DNA of 64,000 nt from assembly GCA_039519185.1 (NCBI GenBank), contig CM076846.1, positions 111,758,442-111,822,441 of the forward strand. The letters run 5' to 3'. Every line of letters starts with the position of its first letter. Position 1 is the stretch's first letter. Both the position numbers and the translations under genes were made by a program. Below, piece after piece: positions 56,277 through 64,000 of this stretch. The notes under the pieces were generated by a model. The model did not search any database. It was not told the DNA's origin and saw only the letters and a list, made by a program, of their open reading frames with translations. This stretch comes from Astragalus membranaceus. Taxonomy: Eukaryota; Streptophyta; Magnoliopsida; Fabales; Fabaceae.

Positions 56277-57645
56277 AAGAGAACAAATTAAGTGAAAAGA
56301 AATCATTTTAAAGAGTGTTTTTTTGGTAATTACAAGTTAGCGCGCCAGATAATCTTTTTTATCTTTATTACAAGTTTGCCACCACATGCGTGTTTTAAGT
56401 CCGGATTAACGCAATAACGCTCCAAAAATCAGGGTGTTACATGATCTTTCTCAAACTTGGGCAGATTTACCCATAACTATAGGTCTGCAATTAAAACCTT
56501 ATCAAGTTGTCTCTAAAGCCTTAATTTATCTTCCACCTCAAGGAAGTGCATAAAGCCGAATTCTTTTCCATGTTTATCCAGTTTCTTTGGAAGGAATACA
56601 CCACTAACTTTACCATATTGTCTAAACAATTTAGTGAGCTCATCCTTCCCCGTTCCTTTGGCATAATTTGTGAAGAAGTAAGACACCGGGGTATTTGGAC
56701 AGTCTCTTTCGTAGCCAAAAAAACACATTCCTTCCATCCTTCTGAAAATTTTCCAACCTCTACCTTTATTGCTTCTTCCATACACTTGGGTCCAAGGGCC
56801 TCCCTTCTGCAAATCTTCCCTTCTACCATCCCTTTCATATCCTCCATACTCTGGTTGTCTTTCCATTCTCCTTCCTTCCTTCATGCCATAACAATCTCTA
56901 TTCCTAAATCTAGCTGGCTCTCTCATGATAACAAGTGCAGAATCCTAAGTCAGGTAAAAAAACTCTCTAGCTCCAATCTAGCAATATAACAGTCAGGTAA
57001 AAAACGCAATCTAGGTGAAGGCAAATGATAAACACAGAAGGGACTCTAAGCTAAGGACACACATAGATATAATCTTCTAACAATTGTATTCTTTGTTTTC
57101 CTTTTGTTTTGTTTGCATGTTCTTTTTCTTTTTTCTTTTTTATTTTGACTTTTTCTTTTTTTTTTTAACAAAAGATAATAGACTTTGCTATTCATATGAT
57201 CCCTACTTCTCTGAATATACTTTGAGCATCAAAAACCACAATGAGGTGAAAGGAAGAAGGAAGGCGTGGGGTAGGTTAGAGAAGGGCAATGAAGCTTTGG
57301 CAAGCATAAAATGACAAGTTTATCAGGCTAAGGTTAATCAGAAGTAAAAAGCAGATTTTTTGAGGCTAAGGGTAAGGATGAGAATGGTTGCATCAGAAGA
57401 AGAAATAAAGAAAGGGACAGAAGAACCTACGGCTATCATCGCTAGAGAGCTTCGCTAGAGAGACTCACCTTGGGGGATTTACAACTTGTTGAGAATGAAA
57501 GTTTTGGGGTTTCCAGCGAGAGATTCACGGTTACTTTTCCTGCAAGATGCATCTTTCCTAATGAAATACTCTCATCCCTGAAATTCTTGCACTTTTGGTC
57601 CTTAAAAATATTTGATTTTTGAAAACTTGCGATTAAAGGTGCAAA
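56277..57645. repeat. Composite repeat, copy 2
   Basis: Uninterrupted version of 21097-22097 plus 24861-25268. It holds the LTR end (to 56441), the RRM fragment and the AT-rich leader. 57442-57645 has no further coding signal. Confidence 0.85.
56442..56926 (-). pseudogene. RRM-containing fragment, LINE ORF1-like, copy 2
   Basis: 137 residues open from the same Met as copy 1. RRM-like YFFTNYAKGTGKDELTKLF, YGKVSGVFLPKKLDKHGKEF, GFMHFLEVED. This copy keeps the frame that copy 1 lost, but stops after DKLRL, and the downstream LPKFE.DH is out of frame with an extra TAG. No endonuclease or RT is present. Confidence 0.6.
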
Positions 57646-57952
57646 CACTAGTGCAAAAAAGGGACTTAAAGTCAGGCAAAAAGGGGATTTAAAGTTAGGC
57701 ACCAGCTTGATTTCTATTAAGTCGACTTCGTATGTCAGGCGTTTTAAAGTCAAGCGATCGCTTGACTTCGTAAGTCTGTTTTAAAGTCAAGCATTTATTT
57801 CGCCTGACTTTAAATGTGCTTATTTTAAGTCAGGCTATTAATTCAGCACGACTTTAAAAGTCTTTTGAAGTCAGGCTTTAGTTTCGCCCGACTTTAAAAG
57901 TTCATTTTTTTGTTAAAAAAAAATTTATTTGGTAGCCTTAATGTATCCCCAT
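57646..57952 (+). mobile_element. CACTA-type terminal fragment, fourth family
   Basis: Starts CACTAGTGCAAAAAAGGG and carries about ten AAGTCAGGC or GCCTGACTT subterminal repeats in both orientations. Copy 1 of the host repeat (25268) lacks it. It is itself cut by the CACTA element at 57953; the rest may lie beyond 63317. Confidence 0.65.
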
Positions 57953-58477
57953 CCCTACAAGAAAATCGATGCAGGAAATTCCGTCACAAAATGACATTTC
58001 CGACGGCATTTGCGATGGACTAAATTCCGTCGCGAAAACGCTCGTCGCAAATTTTTTGCGACGGATTTTTCCGTCGCAAAATATTCCGTCGCAAATTAGT
58101 CGCAAATCCGTCGCAAAATTTCATCGCAAATTCGTCGCAAATTTCGTCTCAAATCCGTCGCAAATATAAAAAAAAATTTAAAAAAAAATTAAAAAAATTA
58201 AATCATACGCCGGCAACAACCAACTAATAATAAATACTAATACACAAGCAATATTACAAAATAGGAGCTTCCATTGGATGAGATCAAAGTTAATCATTAC
58301 AAAAATAGTTCATTTCCTTACAAGTTATAACTATATTCATCCCCTATACTTATAAAGTTTCTGAAAATAACTATACATGTCTGCAAACACAACTAATTAC
58401 CAATACTACTAGCCATTGACCTGCATCACACCAAATGAACTATTGTTCCCTTATAATTCAAGTCATTGCTTGTTCAC

Positions 58478-58592
58478 CTGAGCTAGAGCTAGAAGAACAG
58501 GCCTTCCAGTTTCTTCAAGGAAACCAGCACAATCTCCATAAGCAAACACATCTTCCACAGAGGGAACACGCATCCATCCATCAACACCAATT
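58478..58592 (-). pseudogene. Captured exon of an alternative (type II) NAD(P)H dehydrogenase
   Basis: Acceptor TTCACAG and donor GTGAAC frame a 115-bp exon: IGVDGWMRVPSVEDVFAYGD, then CAGFLEETGRPVLLALAQ. GDC is the FAD-contact motif of NDA-type mitochondrial rotenone-insensitive dehydrogenases, where this stretch reads IGxDEWxRVPSVxDVFAxGDC. Only this exon is seen, so no enzyme can be made. Confidence 0.8.
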
Positions 58593-58917
58593 CTGTGAAA
58601 TTCAACAACATCCAATAAGAATGAAACTTAAAATAAATGCATAAGTATATGTGCAAGTGCAACACCTACTACTCTATATATATCTAATCTAAGTTTGATT
58701 CATCATCAACCTGGAATGCGGAAATAGAATATTAAATGGAATAAGACAGCAAAGTGATGAACAGAGTGTGTATCAGTATCTCGTAACACGTCATTTGATA
58801 TCACATTTTCTTATTACAACACACATAGTTCATAATAACCAATTCATCACAGTGTATAAATATTACAAACAGTATAAATTAAAGCAAGCTAGAAGTTCTC
58901 ATGTACTAACTACTAAC

Positions 58918-59011
58918 CATAAGGAACTGGAAAACGTTTCAGCAGGTAATATTCCACAACAGATATAGATGAGGAGAAAGTCATGGCGAACGTCGCTGTG
59001 GCGCTTGACAC
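58918..59011 (-). pseudogene. Captured TauE/SafE-family exon (distal)
   Basis: Acceptor GAAG and donor GTTAGT border VSSATATFAMTFSSSISVVE and YYLLKRFPVPY. This is the second conserved transmembrane repeat of plant TauE/SafE (sulfite exporter-like) proteins. It is open as read. Confidence 0.85.
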
Positions 59012-59119
59012 CTTCACATAAGATGTTGAATCTAGTCAATAATAGCATCAACAACAAAATCATTTGCCTTCTGAAAAGAATAGCATAACAATTCATATTT
59101 ACTGTAATTTGGAACTCAT

Positions 59120-59217
59120 TTGAAAAGGGACTCCCAGCTCGAGAAAAAGTGGACCCATAACGAATCCTCCTCCTAGTCCCAGCAAGCCAGCACACCAAAG
59201 ACACAATAGATAACTAA
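59120..59217 (-). pseudogene. Captured TauE/SafE-family exon (middle), lost donor site
   Basis: Reads LVIYCVFGVL, a small deletion with frame change, then LLGLGGGFVMGPLFLELG and VPFQ. The donor expected after CAG|GTGAGT reads CAA|ATGAGT, so the GT is lost. The glycine-rich motif is the family signature. Confidence 0.85.
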
Positions 59218-59377
59218 CTGAAAAACAGTAAAACACAATCTAAACAGTTTTTACAGGTTGTTGTAACAGAGCAGACATTCGAAAAAAAATCACAGAAAAT
59301 CGAGTATTAATTAATTGGATATCGTGTGCAATCAAGAAAAGCAAAATGACTTGTAACAAGTTCCTGAATAGAATTAC

Positions 59378-59431
59378 CTGTAGCAAGTTCAGTATCCAAT
59401 ATGTTGTTGAACAAGTAGTTGTGTAGTTTTG
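59378..59431 (-). pseudogene. Captured TauE/SafE-family exon (QNYTTTCS)
   Basis: 54-bp exon between TTGACAG and GTAATT: QNYTTTCSTTYWILNLLQ, matching the loop and helix between the two membrane halves of plant TauE/SafE proteins. Confidence 0.75.
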
Positions 59432-59588
59432 CTGTCAATAGGATATTATTAATCTCAAGTTAGATGAATTGTGAAGGAGCAGCAAACCTTGACAATCTGT
59501 AGTACGAGGAGCAAAATCCATGTTATTATTAGACATGAAAATATCACCCCATCCATAAGAACTCATAGAGAATAATGGCATCATGTAC

Positions 59589-59659
59589 CTCGGTTTTCTT
59601 TTCGGTGTCACCATTTGGTTCTGTTGGAATAGGTTTGTATTCTGCTTCAGCCCCAGAAC
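59589..59659 (-). pseudogene. Captured TauE/SafE-family exon (cytosolic loop)
   Basis: 71-bp exon between TTTTTTGCAG and GTACAT: GSGAEAEYKPIPTEPNGDTE. EVEYKPLP-type loops precede the ENVYWKELG segment in this family; that segment is missing here, so at least one exon was lost. Order matches the parent gene. Confidence 0.65.
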
Positions 59660-59962
59660 CTGCAAAAAAGAAAGTTTCATACAATCTGACATCAGGGAAA
59701 AACAAAATGCTGCAAACAGATAACAACTGTTTCTTATTCCATTTAAGAAGCAAAAAAGAATGAGAAATATATCTTATTGAATATTGTTTATTAGGGAGTC
59801 GTGGAGCTATTTCCATTTACAAAAAAGATATTCTGGAAGTAATATATTCTGAAAAATAAAGATAAAAGAGATGCAGGGCATATCTAAAGGCAATTCAGTA
59901 TATAGTACGTTAAATTTTTCTATACTACATCAGTAAAGCATAGTACATGTTTTTTTTGTTAC

Positions 59963-60038
59963 CTTGATTTCTGGTGGGCACTAGCATTTTCCCAAGGCGA
60001 ATCCACCATTATGAGGTTGAAACCACTATCACTGTGAG
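59963..60038 (-). pseudogene. Captured exon of an MT-A70 methyltransferase, METTL4-like
   Basis: 76-bp exon between ATGCAG and GTAACA: HSDSGFNLIMVDSPWENASA then HQKS. MT-A70 adenine methyltransferases use a DPPW catalytic motif; the METTL4 branch reads DPPWENxSAHQK. Here it is DSPW, a catalytic-motif change, and no other part of the enzyme is found. Confidence 0.75.
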
Positions 60039-60324
60039 CTGCATAAATTCATTGAAAGCCACATGAAGAATGAGCACCATAGGGTGAGGGAAAGTGAGGC
60101 ACAGACATAAGTTGCAAGCATGATGACTGAGCATTCACTCTCACCTACTCTAAATAATTGAGTAATTGTACCTGAAATGGAAAATACATAAAACAAGTAT
60201 ATTAATATACCAATCAGTTATTCTTGAAGATTGGAACAATATTCTGGAAGTGTATTCACACAACAGAAACATTGAATTCAATATACTTGGATCTACTTTG
60301 AATATAAAAAACACTACAACTTAC

Positions 60325-60440
60325 CTCTTCTGGGAGCAATGGCAGCTTGGTAATGTTGAAGTCATCATACAACATGTAAAACTAGTCCAAATACTTATGT
60401 TGCATTTTCATTCTTGCTTTAAGTAACTTGGATTCAACAT
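60325..60440 (-). pseudogene. Captured GET3 exon with nonsense codon
   Basis: 116-bp exon, acceptor CCTGTAG, donor GTAAGT: VESKLLKARMKMQHKYLD, TAG at 60382-60384 where Gln is expected, FYMLYDDFNITKLPLLPEE. GET3 is the cytosolic ATPase delivering tail-anchored proteins to the ER. Confidence 0.88.
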
Positions 60441-60531
60441 CTACAGGGATAAATAAACCGATTAGCAGACGATATTTTAAAAGAAAAGGCAAAGAAAAAT
60501 ATATACAGCAAGGATATATCCTGCTCATTAC

Positions 60532-60670
60532 CTTCATCATCAAAGATTACTTGATTAATGATGATATTGTGAGTGTCAATCTCAAACTTTGTAAGTTCTT
60601 GAACCAATCTCTCTGTTTCGTAAAGTGAGAGGAATTCGGGAATGCAAACACAGACAAAGGTTGTCATGTC
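60532..60670 (-). pseudogene. Captured GET3 exon
   Basis: 139-bp exon, acceptor TCACAG, donor GTAATG: DMTTFVCVCIPEFLSLYETE, RLVQELTKFEIDTHNIIINQ, VIFDDE. Near-exact match to plant GET3 with open frame, so the capture or the parent copy is not very old. Confidence 0.92.
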
Positions 60671-61059
60671 CTGTGAATAAAGAAAACACAACTTAGTTAT
60701 TGGTTTGAGAATGGTTAAATTTAGTTTTCTTTTTGCATTCCTTTAACTATTGGACTCTTCTATTGATAGAGATGAAGAAAATGGGCCTACTGAAACAAAA
60801 CATTTAGTTACACTTGAGGAGAAGGATAGGCCCAAGATATGGAGGGTGTATCAGAGAAAGCGTGAGAAGGCCAAAGGTGCTAAGCTGGTGGAGAATGAGT
60901 AATGATGATGCTTACAAGTGGAGGTGAGGTAGTTAGTTATAAAGGGAATAATGAGGAGAGAGGGGAATCATTCTAGAACTCTTTTAGAAGGGAGAGAGGG
61001 ATCGCAGAGAACTTTTCTCTGCTGAGGTAGCCACTTGGCTAGGCTGTTATTTGATGTAC

Positions 61060-61146
61060 ACAGCCTTGCCTCCGCAGCCAAAAGTCTGTCTTCAGGATTT
61101 GAACCTGTGACCCGAGGTCAAAAGGAAACAACCTTACTGCGGATCT
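61060..61146 (-). repeat. tRNA-derived SINE-like sequence
   Basis: Minus strand shows GCAGTAAGGTTG (box A-like), TTTTGACCTCGGGTCACAGG and box B-like GGTTCAAATCC, then GGCAAGGCTGTGTACA, a pattern typical of Au-type plant SINEs. It sits in an intron of the captured GET3. Just beside it at 60770-60902 the plus strand has a coding-like stretch (EEKDRPKIWRVYQRKREKAK) that I cannot assign. Confidence 0.5.
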
Positions 61147-61609
61147 AAATTAACAAATAAGATAACAAAAACAATACATCAAGAGAACAGGATCAATCTA
61201 ATTAGTACACACATTGTATCAAGGTCCAACATGTCCAGCCATAAAAAATAAGACCCTACCTCTTAGGCGTTAATATGAAAAATAGAAATAAAGACAGAGT
61301 GTGTTCAAGGAGATAAAAAAATTATCTTGACAGACCATACCAAGATTTTCGAAAAATGTTGTATCCCATACCATACCCATACCCATACCCATAGGCTACC
61401 ATCAATGTGCCAGTTCAATCTTCCTTCCCACAATTAGATCCTAGTTTTCATGGTTTACAAGGAATCAAGGATTATTAGGTCAATTTCTTTCATGAATACA
61501 CAATTCTGTGGTTTAAGTTTACCCAAAAAATATAAAACATAAAAGTACAGTCAATGATTGGCAGGAATATAAATCGCAATACAAAACAGAAGCTGGATGA
61601 AATTCTTAC

Positions 61610-61720
61610 TGGATCTTTGAATTGCTTATTAACTTGTTCAATTACATCCTTCATGCCTTCAAGCCTCCCAAGGATTGCATCATCACCAAAATCATCACCC
61701 ATGCCAAACATGCGAGTCAT
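61610..61720 (-). pseudogene. Captured GET3 exon
   Basis: 111-bp exon, acceptor TCACAG, donor GTAAGA: MTRMFGMGDDFGDDAILG, RLEGMKDVIEQVNKQFKDP. Open frame, in phase with its neighbours. Confidence 0.92.
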
Positions 61721-62252
61721 CTGTGATCAGATGTCAAATAAGTTTCCAATTACAAAATCAATAATGAAGCTTACACATGCCATCTAATGAACCATCAAAG
61801 AAGTTTGCCCCAATCAAGTTAGGCAACAGAATAACTAAATCACAAGCGTAATGCAAATATTGTCCAGAACTGGAAGGACCAAAACAATTGGTTTTTCACA
61901 CAAAACATGGAGACATTGGTAATGACAGCAAAAGGAAGATTGTCTAATTCAATTTTCCAACAGTCATCGGTGTGGTGGAAGTTGATAGCAATACAAAAGG
62001 TAACTCAAGGTATCAAATGATACTTATTTAATTGAATATGGAGAGCGCGACTTTGATATAGAGACTTATCATTAGCTTTTGACCGAAAGAGGTAACGTGT
62101 AATTCATTTCTACAATAATGGATAACAGACGTGCACATGTTCCATCTTGAATTGTAGTGCCAAGACACACAATATAGTTGGGATAGCTATACTTAAGAGA
62201 CCAAATTACCAAACTAAATCTTTTGTAAGGAATGTCAGCCTTAAATTCATAC

Positions 62253-62403
62253 CTGATTAAACAAACCACCAAATTTATTTTTCAAAGACATCATCTTTGC
62301 AAGACCCTTTTCTAAAACTGATGGGAATTGCAATAGTCTAAGGGTATGGCCAGTGGGAGCAGTATCAAATACAATAACAGAATAATCCATTGTCTGCACC
62401 AAT
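62253..62403 (-). pseudogene. Captured GET3 exon
   Basis: 151-bp exon, acceptor TTTTTCAG, donor GTATGA: LVQTMDYSVIVFDTAPTGHT, LRLLQFPSVLEKGLAKMMSL, KNKFGGLFNQ. DTAPTGHTLRLL is the switch-II region of the ArsA/GET3 fold. The exons with the P-loop (KGGVGKT) are absent upstream, so no ATPase can result. Confidence 0.92.
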
Positions 62404-62614
62404 CTGAAAAAAAAATTGTTATGGATCAAAACACAATGAACAATAAAAGGAATTAAGTCGAAAAGCGACATTTCAATATCAAAAAATGCGTGCACCGCAT
62501 ACTTGGTTAACAGATTTCTAGATGAATCAAACATAGCTATAAGTGTGTCTTTCAACTTAATAATAGAGAAACGATGATGATGAAAAATGAAAACGTAGAA
62601 TGGTGGAGACTTAC

Positions 62615-62759
62615 GACTTTGCCGAGTGCGACGACGACATTGAGAAAAGTGGAAAAGGGTGTTCTGAAATTGGAGGAACCGTTGGCTTCCTCAACATCTT
62701 CATCGGCGATCTTGACGCATAGAATCGGTGAGCTCCGACAACTCCTGGATCGCCGCCAT
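62615..62759 (-). pseudogene. Captured first exon of a DRP2-type dynamin gene
   Basis: Starts at ATG: MAAIQELSELTDSMRQ, then a short deletion with frame change, IADEDVEEANGSS, FSTFLNVVVALGKV and donor GTAAGT. Plant DRP2 (dynamin 2A/2B) begins this way, with LADEDxDE and STFLNVVALGNV just before GAGKS. The GTP-binding loop is in the next exon, which is missing. It lies nearest the right terminus, as the 5' exon of the minus-strand fragment chain. Confidence 0.82.
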
Positions 62760-63317
62760 TGATGATCAATCAGCGGATCCAAAATGAAGAGAACTTCTTC
62801 AATAATCGAACGCGTGCGAGACAGATAGGGAGCAATCTAAGCCGAACCCTAAACAAGACCTTCGTTACGATCTGCAACCAGATCTGCAATCCAAGCCGGA
62901 GGTGAGCACGAAGGCGTGGAGTGGAGTGACCGGCCGAGGTGAGGATGGTGGTGGTTGAGAGAAGGACTGTGGTGAGGGAGGGGGACGGCGTGAGGAGAGG
63001 GAGTGCGAGAAAGAACGGAGAAAAGGAAACTGATGTGAGAAAGAACAAACAATAGGCTTTAGTGAGTGTGTCGCGTGAATTAAAATTATAATTAACATTT
63101 GCGACGGGCTTTCGACCAACCCTCCGCAAATTTGTGACTAACATTTGCTTCCGTCGCAAATTAGTGACCAAACATGCCTTTCCATCGCAAATTATGAGCG
63201 GGATTTTTAGCGCCAATGCCCAATATTCTCACTCTTCGTCGCAAATCCGTCGCAAATTAGCGACGGACAGTTCTCCGTGGGAAACGTTGGTGGCAATATA
63301 GGCTTATTCTTGTAGTG

Positions 63318-64000
63318 CATGCTGCACCTGATCATTGCTGCCTAAAGTATTTGTTTCCTCAATCACCATCTAATGAACTTCATTTACCCAACACTTTGTT
63401 ACGTATAATATCATAGTTAAGTCACACATCAATAGCTTTTAACACTTATTCATTTCGCTATATGATAAAATAATGACTGCTAATCTAAATAATGAAAATG
63501 GCCATACTAAGTGAAATATGCAGCCATAACACATTAAAAGTAAAAAAGCTAAATGCATTAAATTCATAAGCAAGTTCAGAAGAAGCCAATAATTGCATTA
63601 CATAATAATATTGAGGCAATTCCACAAAAATACACAATATTTTGAAAAAACAGAGAAAAAAAAAGCAGTCTGTGTGGAGAAATCAATTTCTCACAACTCA
63701 CAAGATCATACACTAAACACCTAAATATTCAACACACTGTTATTGCAACAACCAAAATATATAAAAAAAAATATCTTGCACACCAACACTGGTGATCCTG
63801 AAGGAATGGCCAACCATATACAGTGGCTGAAGATGAGAACACAAGTTGATTCAAATAAATATAAAGTCAGTGAGATAAGCAAAATGCCATAAATTATAAA
63901 ATGCATACCCCACCCCTAAAGACAGTAGTGATGTGTCAACAAACAAAGTTTAACCTAAGGGCTTAGTACTTCGCCACAATCACAACTAAATGACTGAGAG
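63318..64000. other. Flank right of CACTA element D
   Basis: AT-rich; starts with the CAT duplication. No motif-bearing reading frame, repeat or RNA recognised. It may continue the CACTA-type fragment broken at 57952. Confidence 0.5.

Larger units (their letters stand above)
57953..63317 (-). mobile_element. CACTA element D, carries exons of at least five genes
   Basis: 5365 bp. Left end CCCTACAAGAAAATCGATG (one change from CACTACAAG); right end ATTCTTGTAGTG. Both sides show the 3-bp duplication CAT (57950-57952, 63318-63320). Subterminal TTTGCGACGGA-type repeats at 57980-58165 and 63095-63275. No TNP1 or TNP2 reading frame, so non-autonomous. The interior holds minus-strand exons of DRP2, GET3, METTL4-like, TauE/SafE and alternative NAD(P)H dehydrogenase genes. 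58166-58477, 58593-58917 and 61147-61609 show no exon I recognise. Confidence 0.88.

Noticed and set aside
55954..56306. Ser/Leu-rich frames
   Set aside because: Translation of the (AG)n microsatellite.
62770..63216. 148-residue minus-strand frame near the right end of CACTA D
   Set aside because: Composition is Ser/Pro/Leu low complexity, it overlaps the subterminal repeats and has no family motif. More likely captured leader or promoter DNA upstream of the DRP2 start.
57953..63317. A real multi-exon host GET3 gene
   Set aside because: P-loop exons are missing, a TAG lies in a conserved exon, exons of four other genes adjoin, and the whole lies between CACTA termini with a target duplication.
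1..64000. tRNA, rRNA or other structural RNA genes
   Set aside because: tRNA-like matches are only primer-binding sites or SINE promoter boxes; none folds into a full tRNA by inspection.

Overview
This is plant nuclear DNA, almost certainly from a eudicot. Evidence: plant-type LTR retrotransposon lineages (Athila, Tekay chromovirus, Tat, SIRE and a short-LTR copia element), CACTA DNA transposons, tRNA-derived SINEs, (TA)n and (AG)n microsatellites, and captured pieces of plant genes with GT/AG introns. I see no intact host gene, no rRNA or tRNA gene and no bacterial-style operon. A 500-base run of N at 4802-5301 is an assembly gap.

Layout. 1-4801: an Athila element on the minus strand, cut by the window edge and by the gap. 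5302-10836: 3' two thirds of a Tekay chromovirus on the plus strand with a complete 2.4-kb 3' LTR. 11298-18590: a degenerate Tat element, plus strand, with antisense coding potential and tandem repeats in its 3' region. 18600-25270: LTR debris, the end of one CACTA element with an AAA-ATPase exon, a composite repeat carrying a LINE-type RRM domain, and a second CACTA element with multicopper-oxidase-like (SKU5/SKS) and auxin-response-factor fragments. 25726-28430: a duplicated non-coding block and a modular AT-rich array. 28565-31865: a third CACTA element with LRR receptor kinase and PDI-like fragments and a transposase-associated domain. 32495-36170: a gag-only Tat derivative, minus strand, with a 49-bp minisatellite. 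36178-47200: a SIRE copia element split by a complete Athila element (38111-47123, TSD CACTC). 47216-48058: a plant mobile domain pseudogene. 48855-56030: a copia 5' end and an old Tekay LTR/gag, invaded by a SINE (49821-50024, 14-bp TSD) and by an internally deleted Tekay element (50529-55263, TSD CCTAT). 56277-57645: second copy of the composite repeat. 57646-57952: the end of a fourth CACTA family. 57953-63317: a CACTA element with a CAT target duplication.

The most striking object is the 57953-63317 CACTA element. Between its termini I can read, all on the minus strand and mostly with splice-site borders, exons from at least five unrelated plant genes: a DRP2-type dynamin, the GET3/ArsA ATPase, an MT-A70 methyltransferase of METTL4 type, a TauE/SafE sulfite-exporter-like membrane protein and an alternative (type II) NAD(P)H dehydrogenase. 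Together with the three other fragment-bearing CACTA regions this makes the window a dense site of CACTA gene capture and exon shuffling. All captured pieces look non-functional in their original role: stop codons, frameshifts, a lost donor site, and missing catalytic exons.

The genes do not form a pathway. The biology is mobile-element biology: nested insertion, internal deletion, transduplication, and decay. All family calls rest on motifs read by eye; no database search was possible.
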